A stretch of DNA of 64,000 bases from contig NZ_CP113527.1 of the NCBI RefSeq assembly GCF_028877475.1, positions 2,163,501-2,227,500 on the forward strand, written 5' to 3'. Made by a program: the position numbers and the translations under genes. Source of the DNA: Lysinibacillus irui. GTDB taxonomy: Bacteria; Bacillota; Bacilli; Bacillales_A; Planococcaceae. Under the pieces are notes generated by a model. That model was not told the DNA's origin and ran no database searches. It worked only from the letters and a program-made list of their open reading frames with translations. Below are positions 25,415 to 33,803 of this stretch, piece by piece. Each line of letters opens with the position of its first letter. The stretch's first letter is position 1.

Positions 25415-26851
25415 ATGTCAAAACAACAAGAAGATTTTTCAAAGTGGTATATTGAAACCATTCAAAAGGCGGATTTAATGGATTATACACCTGTTCGTGG
25501 ATGTATTGCCTTTAAACCAGATGGCTACGAAATTTGGGAACATATTCAGGAGGAGATGGATCGTCGCTTTAAAGAGACAGGGCATCGTAATGCCTATTTC
25601 CCAATGCTTATTCCTGAATCCTTCTTCCAAAAGGAAAAGGATCATATCGAAGGATTTTCACCTGAGCTTCCATGGGTAACAGAGGCAGCAGGAGAACAAT
25701 TAGAGGAACGCTTAGCGCTTCGACCAACCTCTGAAACAATGATTGGACACCTGTACTCCAATTGGATCAAAAGCTACCGGGACTTACCAGTGCTTATCAA
25801 TCAATGGGCAAATGTTTTCCGCTGGGAAAAGAAAACACTTCCTTTTATTCGCACATCCGAATTCCTATGGCAAGAAGGACATACAGCTCACGTCGATGAA
25901 GAGGATGCTCGAAAAGAAACGATGCAAATGCTCGACATTTATAAAGAAGTAGTGGAACAAGTGCTAGCAATTCCTGTCTACGATGGTCAAAAAACGCCTT
26001 CAGAACGTTTTGCAGGTGCTGTCGATACGTATTCCATTGAAGCCATGATGAAAAATGGGAAGGCTGTGCAAGCAGGAACATCGCATTATCTCGGGACAAA
26101 GTTTGCTGAAGCCTTTAACATCAAGTATTTGAATAAAGCGAATCAGCATGAATATGTTCATACGACATCTTGGGGTACGTCTACACGGTTAATTGGTTCC
26201 GTTATTATGGTCCATGGCGATGAGCAGGGTCTGATTTTACCTCCTCGTATTGCGCCAACACAGGTAGTATTAATTCCAGTTGGACCATGGAAGAAGAACC
26301 CTCAAATTATGGAACATTTAGACGAAATCTTTGCTTCCTTAAAAGCGAAAGGAATTCGAGTTCGTCTGGATGATTCAGACCAGTCACCAGGCTTTAAGTT
26401 TAATGAATGGGAGCTAAAAGGGGTGCCAGTTCGCGTTGAATTAGGACCACGTGACCTGGAGAACAACCAAGCACTAATGAAAGCGCGTGATGAAGAAGAC
26501 AAACGAACAATCGATTTACCTACAATTGTCACAGCTATTGAAGAGGAGCTAACAACGATGCAAACGCGTTTACTGGAAAAAGCCCGTCAATTCCGTGAAG
26601 CAAATGCACACACAACAATTGATACACTTCCACAACTTCAGCAGCATATCGAAACAGCGAAAGAAAACAGCTCAATTCCAGGCTGGGTACTTGCTGGATG
26701 GTGTGGCGAGGATGCATGTGAGGAAAAAGTGAAGGAAGAAACAAAATACACATCCCGCAACATCCCATTCAATCCACCAACAACAAAAACAACATGTATT
26801 GGCTGTGGAAACAAAGCAAAGCATACAGTTTGGTTTGCGCAAGCGTATTAA
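25415..26851 (+). CDS. proS: Proline--tRNA ligase, archaeal/eukaryotic type
   Basis: A class II aminoacyl-tRNA synthetase that charges tRNA-Pro. At 478 residues without an editing insertion it is of the archaeal-like (ProS type 3) form, not the 560-570-aa bacterial form of B. subtilis. Motif 2 (FRWEKKTLPFIRTSEFLWQEGHTAH) and motif 3 (GTSTRLIGSVIMVHGDEQGLILPP) are intact. The C-terminal zinc-like domain ends with GWCGEDACEEKVKEE and TTCIGCGNKAKHTVWFAQAY, four cysteines and the family's terminal Tyr. ATG 25415 has GGAGG upstream; the frame further upstream runs through the T-box. Confidence 0.97.
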   Translation: MSKQQEDFSKWYIETIQKADLMDYTPVRGCIAFKPDGYEIWEHIQEEMDRRFKETGHRNAYFPMLIPESFFQKEKDHIEGFSPELPWVTEAAGEQLEERLALRPTSETMIGHLYSNWIKSYRDLPVLINQWANVFRWEKKTLPFIRTSEFLWQEGHTAHVDEEDARKETMQMLDIYKEVVEQVLAIPVYDGQKTPSERFAGAVDTYSIEAMMKNGKAVQAGTSHYLGTKFAEAFNIKYLNKANQHEYVHTTSWGTSTRLIGSVIMVHGDEQGLILPPRIAPTQVVLIPVGPWKKNPQIMEHLDEIFASLKAKGIRVRLDDSDQSPGFKFNEWELKGVPVRVELGPRDLENNQALMKARDEEDKRTIDLPTIVTAIEEELTTMQTRLLEKARQFREANAHTTIDTLPQLQQHIETAKENSSIPGWVLAGWCGEDACEEKVKEETKYTSRNIPFNPPTTKTTCIGCGNKAKHTVWFAQAY

Positions 26852-26859
26852 TATCGTTT

Positions 26860-26891
26860 GAACACCCTCCTATTTTGTAGGAGGGTGTTGT
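26860..26891 (+). terminator. Terminator after proS
   Basis: AACACCCTCCTA pairs with TAGGAGGGTGTT around TTTTG. Confidence 0.85.
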
Positions 26892-26991
26892 TGTTAAGTG
26901 GAAATTCTACTCGAGCAGCTAAGTTTTCATCAAGATTATGTTAAAATAAAGGACGTTATGACTTGAATTTCCTAAAGAAATGAGGACATGC

Positions 26992-28071
26992 ATGGCGAAT
27001 GTACAAGCATTATTCAATAACTATCTTAATATCAAATTCAATCGAGGATTACCAGCTGTTCCAATGGAGGACTTTGAGTATGCAGTATTAGAAGATCAAA
27101 GTGCGGAGCTCTTTTTTAGTGCTCATGAGCATGAAACATTTTTGGCGTGGGCAGAGGAGCTTCAACCTCCAGATCCACAGTACGGTGATCCACCAAATGG
27201 GAAACCTATACTTTCATCGTATTTCCATCAGCTCGATGTTTTCGATGAGCAAGTATTTTACTATGTACACTATACCATTAATTCAACTACAAGGATTATT
27301 CCTCGTCATCCATATAATACAATGAATGACCGGATGAAAAATTATTGTTTCTTCCAACTAGCTCAACTATCGTATATGACAATGTTAAACGAAGAGCAAA
27401 AGCAACAATTAAAAGATTTCTTGTTCTTTTTCTTTTTGTATGCTCATCCAGTGAACGAGGAGACGCTTTACGCCTTTTCATTCCAAGACCAATCGATAGT
27501 ACATGCAAAAACGAATATTCGTCTGGAGCAATATCTTTCTTTTTACCATGATTATTTTTTTGAGCACGCCCACAACTATCAGGATTCATTAGTGTTAGCG
27601 CCTGAGGAAATAAACGCTTGTAAGCATCTTACGTTAGAGCTCTTAAAAACATTAGAGGGGAAATCGCATAAGCTTGCGATGCCTCAAGAAGAAGGGCTTG
27701 AGGAAATCATCCGGTTAATTAATGATGTGGACCACTTTTTACATATGTATAAGGAAAATAAATTAGCATTCTTTCAATTGCTAAACAACATGCTGTTAGA
27801 GGAGCTGTCCAATCCTTACCGAGAGCATTGTATGAGTATGTTATTACAAAATTACGCCATTTATATTTTGAATTTTCATTTTGATGAACTCCAAGCGTTA
27901 GTTGAGTATTTTCAAGACAACCCATTATTATGTAAATTTATACTCAATAAAATGTTTGCTGATACTATTTTTTTGCAGAAAATCATGAGGCAATCCAATA
28001 TCGACATCAACAACTATCCGAAAATTACGCAGTTTTTCGACGAGGAAGCTAAAAGAATATATCTTGATTGA
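26992..28071 (+). CDS. Hypothetical protein, 359 aa
   Basis: I do not recognise this soluble protein. It is rich in Phe, Tyr, His and acidic residues and predicted to be mostly helical (for example QQLKDFLFFFFLYAHPVNEE). It has no signal peptide, transmembrane segment or clear motif. ATG 26992 (MANVQALF) is chosen because GAGGA lies 5 nt upstream; an in-frame ATG at 26980 has none. The following pyrophosphatase gene starts 21 nt later, so the two are likely one operon. Confidence 0.75.
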   Translation: MANVQALFNNYLNIKFNRGLPAVPMEDFEYAVLEDQSAELFFSAHEHETFLAWAEELQPPDPQYGDPPNGKPILSSYFHQLDVFDEQVFYYVHYTINSTTRIIPRHPYNTMNDRMKNYCFFQLAQLSYMTMLNEEQKQQLKDFLFFFFLYAHPVNEETLYAFSFQDQSIVHAKTNIRLEQYLSFYHDYFFEHAHNYQDSLVLAPEEINACKHLTLELLKTLEGKSHKLAMPQEEGLEEIIRLINDVDHFLHMYKENKLAFFQLLNNMLLEELSNPYREHCMSMLLQNYAIYILNFHFDELQALVEYFQDNPLLCKFILNKMFADTIFLQKIMRQSNIDINNYPKITQFFDEEAKRIYLD

Positions 28072-28092
28072 TAGTAAAGGGAGAAAAGTAAT

Positions 28093-28779
28093 ATGACAGA
28101 AACAACAGGCTGGAAAAATAATGCGCAAGATCATCGATTTATTGCTTCATTTAGTGGTGGAAAGGATAGTGTCTTAGCTTTATATAAAGCATCGCAGGTA
28201 GGTCAAGCAATAGGTCTTATCGTGATGCTTGAGGAAGAAGGGCAACGCTCAAGGTCCCATGGGATGCCACCAGAGCTTATCCAGGCACAAGCAGACTCGA
28301 TCGGATTACCTGTCTATACGGCTGCAGCAAGTTGGGCAGAATATGAGCATGTGTTCATTGGTCTTTTAGAAAATGCAAAAAATCAAGGGGCAGAGGTATT
28401 AGTGACAGGAGATTTAGACATGCCTGAACATGGCTGCTGGCATGATCAGGTGACAAAAAAGGCAGGATTAAAGCTGGGTATGCCTTTGTGGGAGATGAAC
28501 CATCGTCAAGCTGTCGATGAATTTATTAACTTAGGATTTATCACGATGATTGTCACGGTCAACTTATCCTTAGGTATGACCGAAGAAGATTTAGGAAGAA
28601 CACTTACCTACGAATATGTACAGGAGCTTGAAGCCCGCGGCATTGACCCTTGTGGGGAGGGTGGAGAATTCCATACAACTGTCATCGATGGACCACTTTT
28701 TAAGCAGCCTATTCATGTTCGGAAATGCTCAATTGTACGAGACGGAGACTATGCATTTCTACCTTTAGAACTTGCGTAA
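28093..28779 (+). CDS. Dph6-related ATP pyrophosphatase
   Basis: A 228-residue PP-loop ATPase of the Dph6/MJ0570 family. The ATP-binding loop SFSGGKDSVLAL is at about residues 19-30. Later family motifs are VTGDLDMPEHGCW and DPCGEGGEFHT. In eukaryotes and archaea Dph6 amidates diphthine on elongation factor 2, but bacteria lack diphthamide, so the bacterial substrate is unknown. It starts 21 nt after the 359-aa gene and ends at a strong terminator. Confidence 0.88.
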   Translation: MTETTGWKNNAQDHRFIASFSGGKDSVLALYKASQVGQAIGLIVMLEEEGQRSRSHGMPPELIQAQADSIGLPVYTAAASWAEYEHVFIGLLENAKNQGAEVLVTGDLDMPEHGCWHDQVTKKAGLKLGMPLWEMNHRQAVDEFINLGFITMIVTVNLSLGMTEEDLGRTLTYEYVQELEARGIDPCGEGGEFHTTVIDGPLFKQPIHVRKCSIVRDGDYAFLPLELA

Positions 28780-28791
28780 AATCACTCAAGA

Positions 28792-28838
28792 AAACCTTTA
28801 ATGTGATGACCAATTCATTACATTAAAGGTTTTTTTAC
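28792..28838 (+). terminator. Terminator
   Basis: AAACCTTTAATGT pairs with ACATTAAAGGTTT, with an inner ATGA/TCAT, followed by TTTT. Confidence 0.85.
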
Positions 28839-28844
28839 CTCAAC

Positions 28845-28873
28845 TTGTCATTTTGTTTCATGTGTAATAAAAT
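28845..28873 (+). promoter_or_regulatory. Promoter of a leaderless transcript
   Basis: TTGTCA (28845-28850) and TAAAAT (28868-28873) are separated by 17 bp. The start codon follows the -10 by only 8 nt, so transcription should begin at or within two bases of the ATG. Confidence 0.6.
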
Positions 28874-28880
28874 TATTACA
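28863..28880. promoter_or_regulatory. Perfect 18-bp palindromic operator
   Basis: TGTAATAAAATTATTACA is a perfect dyad (8-bp arms, AA centre) covering the -10 element and ending just before the regulator's own start codon. This suggests autorepression. Confidence 0.65.
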
Positions 28881-28881
28881 T

Positions 28882-29205
28882 ATGAAAGATATACTAAAAG
28901 GTGATGAACTGTTAACAGTATTGGGTGCTCTGTCAAATCCTTATCGTTTAAAAATTATTGCTATTCTCCATCAAGAAAAGCGATATGTTAGTCAACTTGC
29001 AAGAGAGTTAGCAATCAGTAGACCATTACTATACTTACATTTACAAAAATTAGAAGAAGCTAACTTAATTAATGGCTATCACGAAGTTTCTGAAAGTGGC
29101 AAAACGATGAAGTATTACACGCTAAACCCTTTTAGCATTACATTAAATGCCGATTTCATTGCCCAAGTTGCTAGCGGCATAACGGATAAAAAAAGAAAGG
29201 AATAA
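28882..29205 (+). CDS. ArsR-type winged-helix regulator
   Basis: A 107-residue winged-helix transcription factor. The core ALSNPYRLKIIAILHQEKRYVSQLARELAI is followed by the recognition-helix region SRPLLYLHLQKLEEANLI, as in ArsR/SmtB proteins. No cysteine-based metal site is visible. There is no ribosome-binding site, and the ATG lies 8 nt after a good -10, so it is probably translated from a leaderless mRNA. A palindrome overlaps the promoter. The next gene, a small membrane protein, starts 43 nt downstream and is the likely co-regulated target. Confidence 0.8.
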   Translation: MKDILKGDELLTVLGALSNPYRLKIIAILHQEKRYVSQLARELAISRPLLYLHLQKLEEANLINGYHEVSESGKTMKYYTLNPFSITLNADFIAQVASGITDKKRKE

Positions 29206-29248
29206 CATTGTTTTAGATGGTTTACTAATTATGAAGGGAGTTGATGAA

Positions 29249-29476
29249 ATGTCGTCCATGTCCATTTCAATCTTTTCGGCATTCTTTGCTTTGCTGCCAC
29301 TGATTGTTCTTGTTATTATTTTTGTCTTTGTAATAAGCGTTATCCGTCGTATGGAACGTCGTGCAGAGGAACGTTTAACATTAGATAAAGAAACAGCCCA
29401 TTTGCAACAACTGCAAATTCAGGAAATTAATAACCGTTTAACAAATATTGAAAATATCCTAAAACAAATTGATTAA
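29249..29476 (+). CDS. Small membrane protein with coiled-coil tail
   Basis: A 75-residue protein with one N-terminal transmembrane helix (about residues 5-32), a basic stop-transfer patch (IRRMERRAEER) and a heptad-like helical tail (LQQLQIQEINNRLTNIENIL). ATG 29249 has AAGGGAG 8 nt upstream; an in-frame ATG at 29231 precedes that site. It follows the ArsR-type gene in the same direction and probably shares its transcript. Similar small proteins occur next to such regulators in Bacillales, but its role is unknown. Confidence 0.75.
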   Translation: MSSMSISIFSAFFALLPLIVLVIIFVFVISVIRRMERRAEERLTLDKETAHLQQLQIQEINNRLTNIENILKQID

Positions 29477-29503
29477 AGTACAAAGGTTCTTACCTCTGTA
29501 CTT
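29475..29503 (+). terminator. Terminator
   Basis: AGTACAAAGGT pairs with ACCTCTGTACT around TCTT, with one mismatch, followed by TTTTT. Confidence 0.85.
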
Positions 29504-29565
29504 TTTTAATTCAATTTTTCTTTTAAGAGGGTATAAAAACAATTCGATATTGTCTAAAATAACAT

Positions 29566-29595
29566 TTGACTGGACACTAATTGGTGTCATATAAT
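29566..29595 (+). promoter_or_regulatory. Promoter of the ArsR-AHSA1 pair
   Basis: TTGACT (29566-29571) and TATAAT (29590-29595) are separated by 18 bp, and the spacer is itself one operator half-site. Confidence 0.75.
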
Positions 29596-29615
29596 TAAGA
29601 CACCAATCAGTGTCC
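29572..29615. promoter_or_regulatory. Double ArsR-type operator
   Basis: GGACACTAATTGGTGTC (29572-29588) and GACACCAATCAGTGTCC (29599-29615) are inverted copies of each other (16 of 17 bases). Each has its own GACAC/GTGTC dyad. The first fills the -35/-10 spacer and the second covers the transcription start region. Confidence 0.75.
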
Positions 29616-29635
29616 TATTAGAAAGGGTGGTGGTT

Positions 29636-29962
29636 TTGAGTAACAATCATCAAGAGCGTGACGTCTATGTAGCCATTGCTGATCCGACAAGACGAAAATT
29701 AATTGGTTTGTTGGCGGAGGTAGATGAGTTACCACTTCACGAATTAACCGCTCAATTTGACATGGGGCGTACTGCCGTATCGAAACATTTGGCCATCCTC
29801 AAAGATGCAGGTCTTGTTATGGCTCGCAAGGAAGGTAGAGAGACCAGGTATCGGCTGAATGCAGCACCATTGAAAGAAATACAAGATTGGGTCTCGTTTT
29901 ATGAAGGATTTTGGAAAGAAAGAATATCAAAACTACATCTTTTATTGGAGGAAAACAAATGA
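29636..29962 (+). CDS. ArsR-family regulator
   Basis: A 108-residue ArsR-type repressor. The winged-helix core runs from AIADPTRRKLIGLLAE to MGRTAVSKHLAILKDAGLV, and the wing is ARKEGRETRYRLN. No metal-binding cysteines are seen; this is the sub-group that pairs with AHSA1/SRPBCC proteins. TTG 29636 is the likely start, since AAAGGGTGG lies 6-8 nt upstream. It overlaps the next gene by 4 nt (ATGA), so the two are translationally coupled. The strong double operator in its promoter points to autoregulation. Confidence 0.85.
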   Translation: MSNNHQERDVYVAIADPTRRKLIGLLAEVDELPLHELTAQFDMGRTAVSKHLAILKDAGLVMARKEGRETRYRLNAAPLKEIQDWVSFYEGFWKERISKLHLLLEENK

Positions 29963-30369
29963 AACCAGATGTATCATTAGATTTTAAATTTACAAGTTCC
30001 ATCGAAAAAGTGTGGCATGCGTTAACAGATCCAGAGACGCTTGCAAAATGGATTTGGAGCAATGATTTTCAGCCAATCGTCGGCCATCAATTTCAATTCC
30101 GTGCTGAGCCAAATGAATGGTGGGATGGTATTGTAAATTGTGAAGTACTTGCAGTTGAAGAGCCTCATAAATTATCATACACGTGGTCTAGTGCTGGCGA
30201 AACAACAACAGTAACTTGGACACTTACAGAACAATCTGATGGAACTACACAGCTTCACCTCGACCAAAGTGGATTTAGTGAAGAAACAAAAGCTCGTCAA
30301 GGAGCTATTGAAGGGGCTAAATATGCTTGGACAAATATGGGTTCACAGCTTGAAAAAGTATTAGCCTAA
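29959..30369 (+). CDS. SRPBCC (AHSA1/CalC-like) domain protein
   Basis: A 136-residue START-like ligand-binding protein. The typical start LDFKFTSSIEKVWHALTDPETLAKW and the C-terminal helix AIEGAKYAWTNMGSQLEKVL are present. Such proteins hold small hydrophobic ligands and are often paired with ArsR regulators; the ligand is unknown. ATG 29959 (GGAGG upstream) overlaps the regulator's stop. The longer frame from 29911 lies inside the regulator gene. Confidence 0.88.
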   Translation: MKPDVSLDFKFTSSIEKVWHALTDPETLAKWIWSNDFQPIVGHQFQFRAEPNEWWDGIVNCEVLAVEEPHKLSYTWSSAGETTTVTWTLTEQSDGTTQLHLDQSGFSEETKARQGAIEGAKYAWTNMGSQLEKVLA

Positions 30370-30397
30370 TCATCGTCATTCAAATAACCTTACAATG

Positions 30398-30434
30398 AAG
30401 AACGCAATTCCTTAGCAAGAATTGTGTTCTTTCA
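30398..30434 (+). terminator. Terminator
   Basis: AAGAACGCAATTC pairs with GAATTGTGTTCTT (internal mismatch), followed by a T-rich tract. Confidence 0.65.
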
Positions 30435-30472
30435 TTTTCTAACAAGCCTAATACACATGAAAGGATCACGAC

Positions 30473-33400
30473 ATGAAGATCAATCAACTCATTGCCAATA
30501 ATATCAACCGTTTAGATGTAGTTTTACCAGAAGATCAATCACTAGGAATTGCAGGGTTGTCTGGCTCAGGGAAAACGACATTTTGTCAAACGATTGGGGA
30601 GGAATCCAAAAAACGTCTCGTTTCTTTATTACCTAAGTCTGAATATCAATATTTGTTTCCAAACATTATGGAAACGAACTTCAGTGCGATTCAAATGGAG
30701 GACATGCCATTAGTTCTTTTCCTAGGGAAATCATCTATCTCTACAAATCCTCGTTCAACAATTGGTACACATACAGGTGTTTTTAAAGAAATACGTGATC
30801 GTTTGGCAGAAGAATTTCAGCTGTCTCCAGAGGTTTTTTCCTTTAATAACGCTTTAGGCTGGTGTCCTGCATGTAAAGGACGAGGCACGACGAAAAATGT
30901 AGAGTGTAAAAAATGTCAGGGTAAACGCTATAGTCCAGAAGTGGAGCAACATCGACTAACTTTATGGAATGAACCCTATAGCATTTCTGATATTCATAAT
31001 TTAAGCATCGAGGCTATCTATTCTTTATCAAATGAATTAACAATTAGCGAAGAAAAACAGCATATACTTCAAAATATCATTCATATGAACATTGGCTACT
31101 TAACATTGAATCGTATTATGGGGACGTTATCAGGTGGGGAATTAACTCGACTTTACTTAGCAGAATTCATGGCAACGAGCGAAAATACAGTCATCATTGT
31201 CGATGAAATATCGGTTGGTTTGGACCATGATACGTTATTAAAAATATTGGAGCAAATTCAACAACTGGGCCATAAAAATCAAATTTGGCTTATCGATCAT
31301 TCAGATACGGTGCTCGACACTGCAGACAAGCCTTTATTCTTCGGACCAGGTAGTGGGAAATACGGTGGGAAAATTGTAGACGAGTCCCCTCGACCACAGC
31401 CAATTTATTGGGAACGAAATCAGGTAATGCCCACTACCTACTACCAATTCCAAGACCTCCATTGTCGGAATATCCAAATGGACAGAATAGAAATTCCTAA
31501 AAATCGACTTGTTACTTTTACAGGGGAATCTGGTTGTGGAAAATCAACACTTGTCAATGAATGTATATCGAAAGATTTTGTTAAACGCTATCCAAAGGAT
31601 AAACTTGTGATGGTTGGACAAGATCGTAATCAATCCATTACAAGTAGATCTACTGTCGCAACATTCCTCGATATTAAAAGGAAATTAACAAAATATAGTG
31701 AGGAGATTGAAGATATTTTTCAACGTTCGATTGAGGATATCATTGATGAACTCCCTAATGAAGACATCGCCCATAAGCGGTTAAGCTTGCTGATAAAATT
31801 AGGACTTGGCTATTTAACATTGGAAAGAAAGACACAATCCCTTTCTACTGGTGAATTCCAATGTGTACATCTTGTCTCAGAGTTATTTGCGAATTCTCGA
31901 AACCCACATACACTATTTATTTTTGACGAGCCGTCTAAAGGGTTATCTCAAAATATTTTAAATCAGTTCATTGATAGTGTAAGGGACATCCTTGAAGATG
32001 AATCCATTTCCATCATCATGATTGAGCACAATGCCTATATGCTCGAAAGCTCAGATTTTATCATTGATTTTGGGAAAAGACAGCAGGAGCCTGTGACACA
32101 TCTTGAGGTGGTCAGTCAAGAAGACTATTTTAATCAAGTGAAGCATTCACAAAACATAGCTCCTTTACACATTGCGTCAACACTTGATTCTAGAAATGGC
32201 ATTCAATACTTAGAAGACCATCAGATTAGCTATTTTAAAATGGCGGAAAATATTTATAAAGGGGGAATCTTAAAAAGCCTATCCTCTATGGCTCGACTTA
32301 TATACAGTGATTACGAATCGAACAGGATTGCCCCAGTCATTGCTATTGATCTAGAGCGACATTTATATAGCCAATATAGTTTTCTCTATGAAATTGGGGG
32401 GCTTATTAACCATATTGTCGCTTCACATCCAACGAATAAGGATACAAGAAGCTTTGATTTCTTTAGCCAAGAAAATCACTGTCCAAGCTGTTCGGGGCGA
32501 TTAGAAATAGAAAAATTCGATTTTGATATCGTAGTACAAAATAAAAATGTGCCATTTTGGGACGGTTTATTACATCCAGATGTGATGGATGTCTTAAAAT
32601 ACTACCAACATTCAAAATTAGAATTCCTCTTTGAAGAGATTAAAAATGAACTTGGCCAGGATATAAGTAAAAGCTACAATGAAATGACAGAAGAAGAAAA
32701 ACATACATTTTTATATGGCTATTGGGATCAATCTTTTTATGATAAGACAACGAAATCCTCGAAAAAATGGGAGGGCTTTAATTTAATCATTGGCCGCTAT
32801 ATTGTCATTTCGAAATCTAAGATAAAAGAGCAAATGAAAGAAACAAGAAAAATGGTGCCTTGCCCAATCTGTCATGGCACAGTGCTTAATCATCAGAAGA
32901 AATTACGATTTGGGGACACCGATATCCGAGACTTAATCCATCAGTCACTGGATGAAGTCATTAAAATTGTAGGGAGCTTACCACAATTAGAAAAAATGAA
33001 AGCAATCGTTGGTGGAGATATGTCGTTACTCCAAGATGTCTCCTTGTTGCCAAGAGAAACGCAAGTAGCGTTGAAAATGCTGGAATTGGAGCTTGCAAGC
33101 TTTGTAGGGTATGAAATCGTTCTGCAAAACGCTTTACCATTCTGGGAAAAAATCGAAAGCAATTTAGACGTTATTAGCCGAAAAAATCAAGTAACAATCT
33201 GTGATTTTGCTAATATTTACGAGACGAGAGAAGCAATGATCGACCAGTATTTTACGAATGGCAAATACAAAAAACTTACCTATGTATATGAGGCGTTTGG
33301 CTACAAAAAAATCGTCACTCAAATCAACAAAGTTAAAGCAAATCATACTTGCCCATTCTGTAAAGGGAAAAAGGTTCTTTCAGAGGATGGTCTACATGAT

Positions 33401-33643
33401 GGCGTCTACAAATTAACCGTCCCTTGTGTTAGCTGTGGTGCAAGTGGTATTAATGAAGAGGGGCGTCAGCAAATCGTCGATGGTATTGCTGTACAAACTT
33501 GGCTAACAGGAAAGGTAAGGGATGTGGTAAAAGAAGGCTCTCATCTTGAGGCTGTTGCTCATATTCCAATTTTCAATCGCATTCGTGAGTTAAATAAACA
33601 AGAAATGATGGCGGTCTATCAATACTTACAACATAATAACTAA
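30473..33643 (+). CDS. UvrA-like ABC ATPase with long C-terminal CxxC region
   Basis: A 1056-residue soluble double ATPase related to UvrA. NBD1 has Walker A GLSGSGKTT (about 28-36), a zinc module C131-x2-C134-x10-C145-x2-C148 and signature LSGGE (about 219-223). NBD2 has Walker A GESGCGKST (about 351-359) and an altered signature LSTGE (about 457-461), with only about 100 residues between them, so the zinc insert of canonical UvrA NBD2 is missing. About 500 residues follow NBD2, carrying CPSC (about 670), CPIC (about 797) and a CPFC-x21-CVSC pair (about 959-987). Canonical UvrA (about 940-960 aa) ends shortly after NBD2. It is probably not the excision-repair UvrA. A role in drug tolerance or RNA/DNA binding is only a guess. 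Confidence 0.8.
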   Translation: MKINQLIANNINRLDVVLPEDQSLGIAGLSGSGKTTFCQTIGEESKKRLVSLLPKSEYQYLFPNIMETNFSAIQMEDMPLVLFLGKSSISTNPRSTIGTHTGVFKEIRDRLAEEFQLSPEVFSFNNALGWCPACKGRGTTKNVECKKCQGKRYSPEVEQHRLTLWNEPYSISDIHNLSIEAIYSLSNELTISEEKQHILQNIIHMNIGYLTLNRIMGTLSGGELTRLYLAEFMATSENTVIIVDEISVGLDHDTLLKILEQIQQLGHKNQIWLIDHSDTVLDTADKPLFFGPGSGKYGGKIVDESPRPQPIYWERNQVMPTTYYQFQDLHCRNIQMDRIEIPKNRLVTFTGESGCGKSTLVNECISKDFVKRYPKDKLVMVGQDRNQSITSRSTVATFLDIKRKLTKYSEEIEDIFQRSIEDIIDELPNEDIAHKRLSLLIKLGLGYLTLERKTQSLSTGEFQCVHLVSELFANSRNPHTLFIFDEPSKGLSQNILNQFIDSVRDILEDESISIIMIEHNAYMLESSDFIIDFGKRQQEPVTHLEVVSQEDYFNQVKHSQNIAPLHIASTLDSRNGIQYLEDHQISYFKMAENIYKGGILKSLSSMARLIYSDYESNRIAPVIAIDLERHLYSQYSFLYEIGGLINHIVASHPTNKDTRSFDFFSQENHCPSCSGRLEIEKFDFDIVVQNKNVPFWDGLLHPDVMDVLKYYQHSKLEFLFEEIKNELGQDISKSYNEMTEEEKHTFLYGYWDQSFYDKTTKSSKKWEGFNLIIGRYIVISKSKIKEQMKETRKMVPCPICHGTVLNHQKKLRFGDTDIRDLIHQSLDEVIKIVGSLPQLEKMKAIVGGDMSLLQDVSLLPRETQVALKMLELELASFVGYEIVLQNALPFWEKIESNLDVISRKNQVTICDFANIYETREAMIDQYFTNGKYKKLTYVYEAFGYKKIVTQINKVKANHTCPFCKGKKVLSEDGLHDGVYKLTVPCVSCGASGINEEGRQQIVDGIAVQTWLTGKVRDVVKEGSHLEAVAHIPIFNRIRELNKQEMMAVYQYLQHNN

Positions 33644-33656
33644 GCTCAACTTGTTA

Positions 33657-33692
33657 GAAAACCCATTTGCGCACAGCAAGTGGGTTTACTTC
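33657..33692 (+). terminator. Terminator
   Basis: AAACCCATTTGC pairs with GCAAGTGGGTTT around a short loop, one mismatch. The T tract is weak. Confidence 0.65.
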
Positions 33693-33803
33693 ATTTGATT
33701 AATCACACTAATTTTTCCAAAAAAGTTAACATTCAGTGTCGTCTTTGCCATTTTAATCGTACTATAAAGGTAGCTGGATTGGCAGTAAAAGGGAGGTTAT
33801 TCT

